From Adiantum capillus-veneris (Eukaryota; Streptophyta; Polypodiopsida; Polypodiales; Pteridaceae), in assembly GCA_014529385.2 (NCBI GenBank), contig CM043952.1, forward strand, positions 53,958,119 to 54,022,118: 64,000 bases of DNA. Reading direction: 5' to 3'. The translations under genes were made by a program, and so were the position numbers. The notes below the pieces were generated by a model. It made no database searches and was not told the DNA's origin. It saw only the letters and a list, made by a program, of their open reading frames with translations. This document shows, in pieces, positions 11,001 through 21,682 of the stretch (position 1 is its first letter; each line of letters opens with the position of its first letter).

Positions 11001-11209
11001 TGAAGAAGGGATCGCGCCCGATGCGCGATGGACTAAGGGTGGGAGTGGCTAATACGTCAGTGTCAGGGCGTGAAGATTCTTTGAGGAAAAAAAATTGGGA
11101 GAGGTTCTTTGGGTTCTTGGTGGTTCTTCCCTTGAGTTTGCGATGCCGAAGCACGCACAGAGCTCTGATAACAATGTCAGGTGCAACGCGCACAGGGCTC
11201 TAATACCAA

Positions 11210-11789
11210 TGTGAGGTGCAATGTAAGTGTTTATAAGGGTTTAGCTCGGATCTAGTACTCTGCACACAAACACAAGGGTTGCTTTACTTCACTTGAAAGG
11301 AACTGAATTGAACTGAATGAACGAGAGAGAGAGAGAGAGAGAGAGACGACACGGTATGTCAAGTCCCAAGCACCCTCAAGGGCCCCCTTGCTCTGTTGCC
11401 AGAACAAGTAATTGCTTTATTACTTGCAAATAACTGATACAATGATGCTAAATGTTGAGATGCGAAGATGCTAATGGGTACTTGATGCTATTGATGCTGG
11501 GTATTGCCGAAGTGCTGATGGGTATTGTGAGGCTAAGGATTGGATACTCCGGGTACTTGGTACTTGGCACTATGGGTACTTTGGGTACCGAAGGTACTTG
11601 GGTGCTAAGGACACGGGGGTCCCGATGATACCTATGCTGAGCTAGGCAGGAGCCAAGCCAAAACGCAAGGAGTGCTAGATGATGGGGTGTTGAGTCGACG
11701 ACGACGACGACGAGGGGTACTTGAACTGCAGTGCTGTTGAGGTGCTAATGGGTACTGATGACGGTACTTGGTTCTACGATGACGACGAC
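11210..11789 (-). repeat. CopB LTR copy B3, left part (interrupted by Gyp1)
   Basis: It matches B2 from GGGTTTAGCTCGGATCTAGT onward, including the GA microsatellite, the GTACTTGG-rich section and the GACGACGACGAC tract. The match stops at 11789, where Gyp1 begins, and resumes at 29018. Confidence 0.88.
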
Positions 11790-12322
11790 TGTCACAAACT
11801 GGTGACGTGGCAGGTCCCCCGGACACACACACACACACACTTCTGACGTGGCAACAACCCGTGAAATGCGCCGACAAGCTGACATGGCAGATTTCCACGA
11901 AATACGCTAACTGTACCAATCTCAACAAATCGCGCTGACTGTCGTATGAAACTGCCGGAAATTACGTTGACTGTTTTTGGCAGATTTTGGAAGACCGGTT
12001 GCTTTTGGAAACTGTTGCTTTTTATTTTAGGAGCTTTTGGGGCTCTGCTTTTGGACATCCCTTGTAAGAATAAATAAGCCTTTTGGGCCTCATTACTCAG
12101 GGCATCTGGACGTAGAGTCTGAGTGTGAGTTCCCGCGGACTCTCTTATACTTTGCACACAGATTAATATAAAAAGAAATACCGAAACGGGCACCAATCTT
12201 TGGGGCCAATACCTCTTGGCACGGACCTACGCCAGGCCGTGTCGTCTTTTGTGAACTGTTTTAAAGTGAATCTCTGCTGTGTCGCGGTAGAATCTTGACT
12301 TGGGATGTCCAAGTTTGTTACA
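11790..12322 (+). repeat. 5' LTR of Gyp1 (533 bp)
   Basis: Begins TGTCACAAACTGGTGACGTG and ends GTTTGTTACA, directly before the primer site. It aligns along its length with the 3' LTR but has about 44 more bases, mainly near 12190-12235 and 12290-12310. TATAAAAAG at 12167-12175 may be a TATA element. Confidence 0.92.
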
Positions 12323-12323
12323 G

Positions 12324-12335
12324 TGGTATCAGAGC
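12324..12335 (+). promoter_or_regulatory. tRNA-iMet primer binding site of Gyp1
   Basis: TGGTATCAGAGC, one base after the LTR end. This is the standard plant initiator-Met tRNA priming sequence. Confidence 0.93.
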
Positions 12336-12386
12336 GCGGCCCATTTCTCTTTTACCGGGAAATCCGATCTTTTTCTCGCGACACTT

Positions 12387-12682
12387 ATGGATTCCAAAAA
12401 GAATCAGTCGACTTCTTCTACATCTGCTGATGCAAAAGGAGATCACGAAGAAGATTCAATCGAATTAACAGAGGAAGAGTACGGGCCACCTAGGCCTACT
12501 CAATACGAACTTCAAGAGATGGAACGTCGACAGCAGGTTGACGAGTGCACAAAGCATATGATTAAATTTGCTAAGGATCCTCAGTTTGCAAAATTTTTGT
12601 CTCAGCAATCCATCGCAGAAGTGCACACCCAATGGCAAAAAGCCACAGAACCACCTATCAAACCGGCAATCAAGAAACCTCC
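12387..12682 (+). pseudogene. Gyp1 gag, N-terminal part (split by LINE)
   Basis: The gag starts MDSKKNQSTSSTSADAKGD at 12387, 52 bases after the primer site. An acidic N-terminus (EEDSIELTEEEYGPPRPTQY) is followed by a helical stretch, and the reading frame is entered by the LINE after IKKP. The same frame resumes past the LINE at 19561 with IKKPPSPRMFTEQE, so the LINE interrupts it cleanly. The open frame running on into the C-rich LINE sequence to 12911 is fortuitous. Confidence 0.82.
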
Positions 12683-13154
12683 GCTGCTGCTGCACGCTCC
12701 CCCCCCCCCCCCCCCCTGCGCCATCGTTGCCCCTCACCCCCCCTCTCTCTCTCGCCCTCGCGCTGCCTCCAGCCCCCCCCCCCCCCGCGCTGCCCCCCCT
12801 CGCCCTCACGCTGCCTCCCCTGCCCCCCCCCCTCTCGCCCTCGCACTGTCTCCCTCGCCCAGCCCAACCAACCACCGCTGCCCGCCACTCTCGCCCCTAG
12901 CTGCCCTTTAACCCGCCCGCTGCCCCCCCATTCCCTGGCTGTTTTCTCCCCCCCCGCCCCCCCCCCCCCGCAAACTTTTGTTCCTTCGCTCGCCACTGTA
13001 TCCTTCCCTCCATCCCCCCCCCCCCCCTCTCCGCATTGCCCCCAAAGGTTTTCTGCACCTGGCTCTGCATCGCTTTTTCTTCGGACTAGTGTTCGGCGTA
13101 CTCGGTTGCAGTTCTTCTTCACCATCCGCTTCTTCGACTCAGCAGTAGACACAG
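12683..13154 (+). promoter_or_regulatory. C-rich 5' leader of the LINE with short repeats
   Basis: The leader contains at least five C runs of 8-18 bases and recurring CTCGCCCTCGC(G)CTG blocks near 12751, 12799 and 12833. It lies between the target repeat and the ORF1 start. By analogy with other LINEs it should hold the internal promoter; that is inference. Several long open frames here on both strands are low-complexity and not credible genes. Confidence 0.5.
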
Positions 13155-14937
13155 ATGGAGGCTCCAGCTCCGCCACAGAGGGACTCGCCTGAAGCCCCCT
13201 CGCCCGACCCCGCTGAGCCCACCATTCGACCTGCTCTTTCGCCGACAGAGCAAGAGAGCCTTGCCGCAGAGGTAGAGCGCTTGCAGGCGACTTCTGTCAT
13301 CTGCAAGGTTCTCGGCACCCGTCCTAGCAGAGGAGAGCTGCGAGACCTTCTCCAGGCCCGCCTTCTCGCAGAGGTGGGCAAGATTTTGGATGTCCAGATC
13401 CTCGGACGGGGGTACTACCAGATCGAGTTCGAGACTTCCAAGATGGCCTCCAAGGTCATAGCTATGAGTCCACTAGCCATCCGAGCATCACGCGCCCACT
13501 TTCGACAGTGGCGACATGGTTTTGACCCGACTTCGGATGTGCTAGTAGAGGAGGCAGACATCCCCATCTCAGTCTGCTTTCCGGGTTTACAGAGGGAGTA
13601 CCTTCCACTTCTCTCCAGGATTGGCTCCGCCATCGGGACTGTCCTGGAGACACCTCATACGGCAGCATCAGTAGCTGCCAAGGCGGCTGGCATCCCTTCA
13701 GTTCGAGTTTTGGTCAGAGATACCCACACGCTCCCAAAGGTTATCCTTCTGCCTCGGGTGAGTGGGGGTTGGTTTAGACAGAGTGTGGAGTACTCGGGTC
13801 TCCCGAACCAGTGCTTCATTTGCAGACAGATGGGCCATCTAGCGAAGGCCTGTCCACGGGGGAGGCCACGACCTGCACCTCGGCCTCAGCCCCAGCCTGC
13901 CAAGGCTGGGCCGCAGCCACAGCCAGCGACACAGCGCACAGATTTTGAGCCACCCTCCGAGCCTGGGGCTCCAACAGAGGAGGGATGGCAGCAGGCCCGT
14001 GGCCGTCAACGCCAGGGGCCACAACGGCAGCCTGGCACTCAGAGTGGCCCTCAGGTGCCTACTCAGCAACAGTGGGTTCCCACGGGGAACCGCTTTGGTC
14101 CTCTTGAGCAGGAGGAGCCCCCTACGCCAGCCTCCACTTCCGCTTCACCCTCGCCAGCCACCCCACCTTCAGATTTCCCCTCTTCCTCCTCATCCCCTCC
14201 CCCGCCCTCTACTCCCGCCCACTCCCCACCTCGCCCCCCTGTCTTTGTCCCCCCACCCCGCTTCTCTTCTCCTCCGCCGCCGCCCCCCCCCCCCTCCTTC
14301 TCCCCCTCCTCCTGCTTCAGTACCACAATCGACTCAGAAGACTGGTCCCTCGCCGGCGGCTAGGAGATCTCTTGGCAGTGCCTTTGCCACGAGTCGCCTA
14401 GCGAAAGAGGGTCAGCCCTTCTTGCTACCCCCTCTGCAGATTCAGACATCTTCCCTTGCAGCTATCCCTCGTGGTCTGACGAGCATTGACCTCCGACGCC
14501 GCTAGGATTTCTTCGATTATGGATTCACTCGCTTTCTTGGCGATTCCGCAGCAGACCACGAGGCAGCCTGCTTCAGGGTCCACGCTCTGTTCCTCGCCAC
14601 TAGGGGGACAGAGGCCTTGGACTCAGCAGTTGGTTTCTCCTTTCCCGTCTGTGGTCGGACCGAGACAGAGTGGTCCCTAGACTCAGTGGTGGGATGGTTG
14701 CATACACAGGTTCTCGAGTTCTCTCACCACATGGGAGAACTTGGAGTTACACATTTGTTGCAGACTTTGTGGCCACTGGCCAAGTTTGCGGTGAAACCCC
14801 CAGACTCAGCAGGATGTAGGCACATTGTGGTGTACTTTTTTGCTGATACGCAGTGTTTGCCTTGCTATGTATACATTCATGAGGACTCCTGGACAGAGGA
14901 GGTTGCTTTGCGCACGGCTCGCTCTGCTTGGGCTTAG
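13155..14937 (+). pseudogene. LINE ORF1 (DUF4283-like domain plus CCHC zinc knuckle), one apparent frameshift
   Basis: ORF1 starts MEAPAPPQRDSPEAPSPDP at 13155. Residues about 30-200 look like the DUF4283 fold of plant LINE ORF1 (LGRGYYQIEFET, then RIGSAIGTVLETP). A knuckle CFICRQMGHLAKAC is at residues 220-233. A Gln/Pro/Ser-rich region follows, and the frame stops at 14363. A C-run at about 14283-14293 sits where the coding signal moves to the next frame. That frame holds coding-like sequence (GWLHTQVLEFSHHMG) to a stop at 14937, broken once more near 14503. The protein would bind element RNA; DUF4283 assignment is by pattern only. Confidence 0.82.
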
Positions 14938-15062
14938 GCCAGGCACTCACTACAGGCTAGCCTATCTAGAGGACGCTCGGATGCGGATTACTCCCCATCC
15001 AAGCCTGCCTCGAAGATAGCCCGTCTTGCTGCTGCGGCAGCATATGTTCTCTCTCGCTCCCC

Positions 15063-18000
15063 ATGAGGATCGTCTCGTGGAACGTGCAAGGATTAGGTGG
15101 GCCCCAGTTTCAGCGACAGTAGGGCCGATTGCGTCAGGAGCTTCAGCGTTGCCTTGTGGGAGGAGAGATTGATCTCCTTATGCTTCAGGAGCACCATTTG
15201 TCTGAGAGCCGCATTCGACGATGTGGTCAGATTTTGCGGGGACGTTATGATACCTTTTGGTCAGCTGCTTTTGGACCTGGAGGCATCCAGGGTGGGGTAT
15301 GTATGACTATTGCGGACTCATTGCAGCAGGCCATTGTGGGCAGAGGGATTATTGTGCCAGGCAGGGCTCAGTGGATTACTTTGGAGGTTCAGGGTGGCCT
15401 TGTGGGCTTCCTGAACATCTATGCGCCCAATGTGGCGAGTGCTCGTGCAGAGTTTTAGTCACAGATTGTTGAGTCTTTGCCACAGGTTGACCATTGGTGT
15501 GTAGGAGGGGACTTCAACATGTTGGAGGACCCCTCTGACAGGATCGGAGGCAGCCATGCTACTGTACATGGAGTCGAGTTAGCAGCTTGGAAGAGGTTGT
15601 GTATGACTTTGAGGGTCTCAGATACATGGCAGCATTCTGGCTTTGTGAGGCCTCCAGAGAGTCTTGCCTTCTCTAGATCGGACCGCAGAGTGGGAGGAGT
15701 GAATCTATCGCGGATAGATCGCTTCTACACTAGTGACCACTTCAGTGACTTGGGGGGATCAGTGGGCATCCTGGCAGGGACATCCTTCTCGGACCATGCT
15801 CCAATGATCCTCACAGTGGCAGACAGGCAGAGAAGTGGGAGCACAATGCTTCGCATCCCAGAGCGGGTCTTGTTGGACTCAGCACTCAGAGAGAGGGTAG
15901 AGGCTCTCTGGACAGAGGGCATGGACAGCCAGGCTCTACCTGCAGACAGAGTGGCCTTAGGCCTAGCTCAGCTTAGCCACTTTTTTCTCCAGGAGTCTTT
16001 GGCTCGACGGGCTGCAGTGAGAGAGGAGGAGCAGCGTCTCAAACGAGGCATTGCTTCACTACAGAGGATGCAGGAGCAGCATCCAGACAGTCCATGGTTG
16101 GAGGAGCAGTTACAGCAGGCTCGACGGGAGCTTGCTTGCACAGAGGAGAGGCGCCATGAGTTTGCCTTTCACCAACAGGCATCTCAGTGGACTCAGGTGG
16201 GTGACAAAGTGACAGGTGCTTTTTTTGAGACTGTGGGACCTCGGCACTCGCATGCCAAGGTCAATCAGCTGAGGAGACCCGATGGGTCAGTTGTTTGTGA
16301 GCCTGAGGATATGCATGCAGTTGCTACTGACTTTTACCATGAGCTACTATCGGCTGAGCCCCAGTCAGAGAGACAGGATGCATGCAGGGAGCAGGTTTGG
16401 GCGCAGATGCCTTGTCTTGTGACTGAGGAGATGCGCCAGAGGCTAGAGATACCTCTTTAGCTTGAGGAGCTGCACACGGCTCTTAGGGCCCTCCCTCGTG
16501 GTAGCTGTCCAGGTGAGGATGGGCTGACTCCCAGCTTCTTCTTGGAGTGCTGGGACCTGCTTGGCCCAGATCTTTGTAGTGCCTTTCAGTACATTCTGCA
16601 CACAGGAGTGATGTCGGATAGCATGAGTGAGGGTCTGATTTACCTCATTCCAAAGGAGGGTGGCTCCTTGGATGAGATTCGACAGTGGCGCCCCATCACC
16701 ATCCTCAACTCAGCCTACAAAATTCTTGCCAAGGCTCTGAGTTTGAGGATTCAGCCACTTTTGGAGAGCCTTATACATGGGACTCAGACAGGTTTTGTGA
16801 AGGAATGCAGTATCCTTGACAACATCTTCACTTTCTGGGAGGCTTCTGCCCTGGCACGTCTCCGTGGGGAGGACCTTGTGATTCTTCTTCTCGATTTTGA
16901 GAAGGCATACGACAGAGTTGACTGGGACTTTCTAGAGGGCACGCTTCGCAGGATGGGCTTCTCAGATGCTTGGATCAGAGGGGTGTCAGCTTTATACAAA
17001 CAGGCTCACAGTCAGGTGCTTTTGGCAAGAGGTAGAGGTGAGCGCTTCATGCTCACACGATCGGTCAGACAAAGTTGTCCTCTTGCCCCCTTTCTCTTTC
17101 TGTTCTATGCGGAGGCGATGAGCAGATTTTTGGTGTCACAACAGGTTGGTTTGAGGGGCTTAGCACTCCCTATACGGGGAGATGAGCTTCTGGACGCTGA
17201 GTTTGCAGACAACTCAGCCTTGTACTTAGAGGGCCAGGAGGCCAATTTACACAGATGTGGGCAGGCTTTGGAGACCTTCTGCTGTGCATCGGGCGCACTG
17301 ATCAATTGGAGAAAGACAGTGGCTTTCTCGGTTGGTAGTGCTCCTATGCCAGATTGGATGCCAGGAGAGGGTTTCAGGTGGATTCCTCCAGGGACTGCAG
17401 TTCGGTACTTGGGTTGTCATGTTGGTTTGGACTTGTCCCCCGAGCAGCAAATTGCTCCTCTTCTCCTGTCCATCAGGAGAAAGCTGTTACATTGGAGCTC
17501 AGCACGACTTTCGCTGGCTGGTAGAGTAGTAGTTGCCAACCAGGTGTTGTTGGCGACTATGTGGTACATCACTTCTTGCTGGATCTTCTCGAGTTCTTGC
17601 ATCAGCTAGGTAGAGAGGCTGACAGGAACTTCCTTTGGTCAGGTCGCGACACTCAGATTGCCCGAGCCAAGGTGGCTTGGTCGGTCATCACACTTCCTTG
17701 TTCGCAGGGAGGGCTTGGGATCATTGATCCAGCACAGCACAGCAGAGCCCTTCTTGGGAAGTTCGTCGTCAGAGGACTTCTTCCAGGCAAGGAGCCCTGG
17801 AAGGAGTTCTTGCTGCAGAGGCTTCATGCCAAGGTGCCTCAGTCAGGAGGCCCTTGGCAACCTTCGACCAGATGGATCTTTACAGAGTTGCGCCGAGTTG
17901 GTTTGAGCAGGAGACTGGAGGACCGATTCGCTGTGAGTTTGCTGCGTTCTTGGGAGCGGAGCTATTACGGCGTGGCCTAGAGCAGAGACAGCCGACGTGC

Positions 18001-19417
18001 ACGGAGGAGCGCCTACGGCAGCCCCTCGTCTGGAACCCCATGGTTAGCACTCAGAGAGGCCACTTGGTTGGGAGTAGGCCTCATGTTTCTTGGGGTCCCA
18101 TGGCAGCAAGTCCAGCGCGCTCTCTAGGTGACTGGCTAGAGTTCACAAGTTTGTCAGAGGAGGTGCAGGCTGTCCAGCTACAGGGCATGAGAGGGGTTCA
18201 GAGCATGTGTCAGGACATCTCAGTGTCAGTTCGAGCTGAGTGGCTCACGCCTCTCGAGCCAGTAGCACCCCCGTGGATGGGAGCCTTCACACGACTGGAG
18301 GTTCTCATTTCAGTCAGGGCTTGCTCAGAGACTGTCCCAGCCTTGTTCTTCGAGCTTCAGGGTGGAGGACGATTACAGCGAGTTGCAATAGAGGCCCCGC
18401 AGGTAGCAGAGTGCTGTTTCCAGAGGATCCGAGTTGTGGGCATCTGTGGGAGGACTTGCGTCATAGACCTTGACCCAGCAGCTCTTGAGACAGGACACTG
18501 GAGGCTATGGGCTTGGGAGTGCTGTCCACTGGCACGAGTACAGTGGGATCCTCGTGAGTGGCTATGGAGGGACCCCTTCTCTTCTGCAGACCGCCCAGGA
18601 GTCCCTTTCTTTCAGTACACTGTTCGGCTTGGACGTCATATACTTGCAACACACAGAGAGGCCCGTCCCGCTGCAGCACGTCATTGGCAGGAGGAGGGCC
18701 TCACAGTTGAGTTCTTGGCAGCTTTTTGGCAGAGGCTATGGGACTCCAGACAGCCGAGGCGCGTCACTTTGTTCCAGTGGTTGGACACAGAGCCACAGCA
18801 GTAGGAAGCTGGCTTGTGCATAGTGGTCTCTCGGCCGCATGTACAGCCTGTGACCAGTTAGTGGAGAGTCAGCGACACTGTCTTTGGGACTGCCCCTCGG
18901 CCCAGCAGGTGTGGCTACGAGTTCTTCGGTTGATGCCTGCCCTCTCCACGGCTCGACAATACAGTTGGGGAGCAGCGGCTTGGTCCACCCTCACGGGCCC
19001 GGCACTTCAGTTTGAGCTATCTTCCACCAGCAGGATGATAGTGATACAGGGGGGGCGACCTACACTCTAGCCTGCTACAGACCTTACTCCACAGGAGTGG
19101 TGCAGTGAGAGAGAGGAGTGTTGGGAGCTCATCAGCGGCCTAGCTCTCTGGTTCATCTGGCGGGCCCGTTGTTTCCGCATCTTTAAGGCTCGCCCTGTGC
19201 CACCAGTAGAGACTGTTCGTGACTTTTGGCTAGAGCTGATCCATACTCTCAGAGGACAGCTTGAGGGACTACAGGGCAGCTCCGACCGCATGCGGGAGTG
19301 CCGCGAGGCTTTCCTTCGACTCTGGCGCCCTGGGCCTTTCTACACCATGGTCCAGGGGGTGCTCAGATGGCACTACTGTCCACCTGTGTGGCTCTTCCCT
19401 CCTCCCATCTCTTGATT
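15063..19417 (+). pseudogene. LINE ORF2: endonuclease, reverse transcriptase, zinc C-terminus, broken
   Basis: ORF2 starts MRIVSWNVQGLGGPQF at 15063. The AP-endonuclease motifs are LMLQEHHL, FLNIYAPN, VGGDFNML and FSDHAPM (about 15790). In-frame stops fall at about 15120, 15456 and 16458. The reverse transcriptase spans about 16460-17600: RPITILNSAYKILAKAL, LDFEKAYDRVDWDFL, and FADNSALYL where FADD is expected, so one catalytic Asp is changed. Frame changes occur near 17570, 17860 and 18800. A zf-RVT-like segment (CTACDQLVESQRHCLWDC) lies near 18840-18895, then ALWFIWRARCFRIFK near 19150. ORF2 would nick target DNA and copy the RNA in place. Confidence 0.92.
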
Positions 19418-19574
19418 TAGCCCCATTGTATATATGCTGTTTTTTCATTGGGAGTCTCCCCATCATGCTTGTTGTAGCCCTCTCTTGCAGAGGTGGAGGT
19501 AGCCCTATGGGCAGTTTTCATTAACTAATAGAAGGATCTCTTTCTCGAAAAAAAAAAAAAATCAAGAAACCTCC

Positions 19575-19712
19575 TTCTCCAAGGATGTTTACCGAACAAG
19601 AATTACAGGAGGTGGTTCAGACACAGCTCAGTCGACTTTTGGACGCAAACAATCAATCCAAAAAGCAAGTGAAAAAACGCAAGAAGGGGACTGACTACCC
19701 TGGTTATTTGGT
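19575..19712 (+). pseudogene. Gyp1 gag, middle part (between LINE and copia insertions)
   Basis: The gag continues PSPRMFTEQELQEVVQTQL through a Lys-rich segment (SKKQVKKRKKG) to GYLV, where the reversed copia element CopA-2 begins at 19713. The basic segment may act in RNA binding or nuclear entry; that is inference. Confidence 0.78.
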
Positions 19713-19995
19713 TGATGAACGCGCGGCGGTGTGTGCAAGTGATAGAGCACACAAAGATGTGCACTGTGTGTGCAGAGAGGGGTGGCGAAAGCAAGCAGGA
19801 GAGGAAGCGCTAGCAGAACGATGAGGGAGAGAGAGAGGACTCACGTTTTTTGGAAAAACTCAATAATTGAGTTTTGGGTTTTCCCACTTTTATTATAAGT
19901 GACCTTTAAAAAATGTGTTGTGTCCAAGTTCAATATGAACCTGGACAAAGTATAAAAATATACAAAAAGGGGTTATTTAAGCCTTTAACCCAACA
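19713..19995 (-). repeat. 3' LTR of CopA-2 (283 bp)
   Basis: Shares start, end and the CT-rich middle with the 5' LTR. It retains both arms of the inverted repeat, one with a mismatch. Confidence 0.9.
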
Positions 19996-20030
19996 ACCTC
20001 CCACTTAAAGGCATAAATGACGCCTTTAAG

Positions 20031-20696
20031 TTAACCAACTCCCACCAGCTGTATGCAATGCTCATGTTGAAGACTTTTGGTGAGAACATCTGCAAGGTTA
20101 TTCTGTGTGTGAATCTTAGTCAAGGTGACTAGACCATCCTCCAATACCTGTCGTATAAAGTGGTATCGCACATCAATGTGCTTTGTCCGTGCATGAAACA
20201 TGGCATTCTTGGCCAAATAGACAGCACTCTGGCTATCACATCCCAAGACAGGAGTACTAGCAGGCATACCAAGCTCTTTGACAAGTCTGCCCAACCATAT
20301 GGCCTCTTTAGAAGCCTCAATGGCTGAAATATATTCAGCCTCAGTAGTACTCAATGCCATAATTTTTTACAGTCGTGAACACCAAGAGACAGCACCACCA
20401 ACAATAGCAAACACATAGCCACTAGTGGACTTCCTGGTATCCAAGTCACCTGCCATATCTGCATCACAATAGCCCTGCAACTTCACGTCACTTTTGCCAT
20501 AGCATATACACCTAGATTGTGTACCTGACAAGTATCTCAGAATGCATTTCACAGCTTCCCAATGTGCTTTGCCGGGATTGGACATGTATCTACTAACAAC
20601 TCCCACCGCATGGGCAATGTCAGGACGAGTGGCAACCATAGCATACATAAGAGAACCACAAGCTGATGCATAAGGGATTCCCTTCATAGCATTCAC
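20031..20696 (-). pseudogene. RNase H of CopA-2
   Basis: The domain reads YCDADMAGDLDTRKSTSGY, AVSWCSRL, a break at about 20365, then STTEAEYISAIEAS and DSQSAVYLAKNAMF, ending GVG and a stop at 20031. It matches CopA-1 RNase H almost residue for residue. The polypurine tract at 19996-20010 follows. Confidence 0.9.
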
Positions 20697-20749
20697 TGCC
20701 GCGTCATCCTTTGGGCAATCGGCTTTGCTAAGTTTTGTGTGTGGAGATA

Positions 20750-21682
20750 AAGGTACTCAAAGTGACTTAGCTTCAGCCATGTTAAACCTGTCAAGTACTT
20801 TAGCAATGTACTTTTCTTGAGATAAGAAGAGCAATTTCAGCTTTCTATCTCTCTTGATTCTCATGCCCAAGATGTGCTCAGCATCACCTAAATCAATTTT
20901 AGCTTTCTATCTCTCTTGATTCTCATGCCCAAGATGTGCTCAGCATCACCTAAATCCTTCATTGCAAAAGCTGAATTCAGCTGACGTTTAAGAGCATCAA
21001 TGGTAGACATATGCTTCCCAGCAATCAACATATCATCTACATGTAGCACAAGGATTATAGGACTTCCATCATTATCCTTCTTTGTATACAAACAATGGTC
21101 TGAATGGCTGCGTTTAAAGCCTTGAGACAGCATAAAAGTATCAAACTTTTTGTACCATTGACGTGATGACTGCCTCAAACCATACAGTGCCCTTCTTAGT
21201 TTGCATACAAGTTCCTTTCTATCAGGAACTACAAAACCCTCAGGTTGCTTCATGTAGATATCTTCATCAATGTCACCATGAAGAAAAGCTGTTTTTACAT
21301 CCATTTGATTCAATTCCAAGTCAAGCACTGCAGCGAGAGCAAAAAGGACACGCAATGTCGTAAGCTTTACAACAGGAGAAAAGATCTCTTGAAAGTCAAT
21401 CCCCTCTTTCTGTGCATACCCTTTGGCAACTAACCTTGCTTTATACTTGGGCTTTCCATCAACACATTTGACAAACCCATTTGTTAGGAAGAGCTTTTCT
21501 TCCTTTAGGCAATGGCACAAATCCCAAGTATTGTTTGCATGTAAAGATTTGATTTCCTCTTGCATCGCAAGCTCCCACTTACTGCTTAACTCACATGATT
21601 TTGCCTCTTTATATGTAAGATACTCTCCCTCATCTGTCAACATAACATGATGCAAAGAGGGGTCAAAGTGCTGTTCTGACAC
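20750..21682 (-). pseudogene. reverse transcriptase of CopA-2
   Basis: The frame runs [55 protein letters not shown]. The catalytic block reads HVDD near 21045 where YVDD is expected, keeping both Asp but losing Tyr. A 62 bp tandem duplication (20839-20956) near the end disrupts the frame, and residual sequence continues to about 20750. Confidence 0.9.
20839..20956. repeat. 62 bp tandem duplication inside CopA-2 RT
   Basis: AGCTTTCTATCTCTCTTGAT begins at 20839 and at 20901, and the two units run on almost identically to CACCTAAATC. Confidence 0.95.

Larger units (their letters stand above)
9858..11209 (-). mobile_element. Internal region of CopB-2, short and non-autonomous
   Basis: A primer-site match (ggctctaatacca on plus, 11196-11208) sits just inside LTR B3, and the run AACAAGGGGGA on minus adjoins LTR B2, so both ends look like a real internal region. 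Without the solo gypsy LTR (10329-10986) it is only about 0.69 kb. It does not resemble the CopB-1 gag-pol. It may be a deletion derivative or a non-autonomous relative using CopB LTRs. Confidence 0.6.
12683..19560 (+). mobile_element. L1-type LINE (6.9 kb) inserted in Gyp1 gag, with perfect target duplication
   Basis: ATCAAGAAACCTCC occurs at 12669-12682 and again at 19561-19574, directly after a 13-base poly(A) tail (19548-19560). This proves insertion by target-primed reverse transcription. The element has a C-rich leader, ORF1 with a zinc knuckle, ORF2 with endonuclease, reverse transcriptase and a C-terminal zinc region, and a short 3' UTR. It looks full length but carries several stops and frameshifts in ORF2. 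Confidence 0.95.

Noticed and set aside
12300..12911. 203-codon frame read as one gene
   Set aside because: Only its first part from 12387 is Gyp1 gag; it continues by chance into the LINE after 12682.
12465..13192. Long Pro-rich and Gly/Arg-rich open frames on both strands
   Set aside because: They are low-complexity translations of the C-run leader of the LINE, open in several frames at once.
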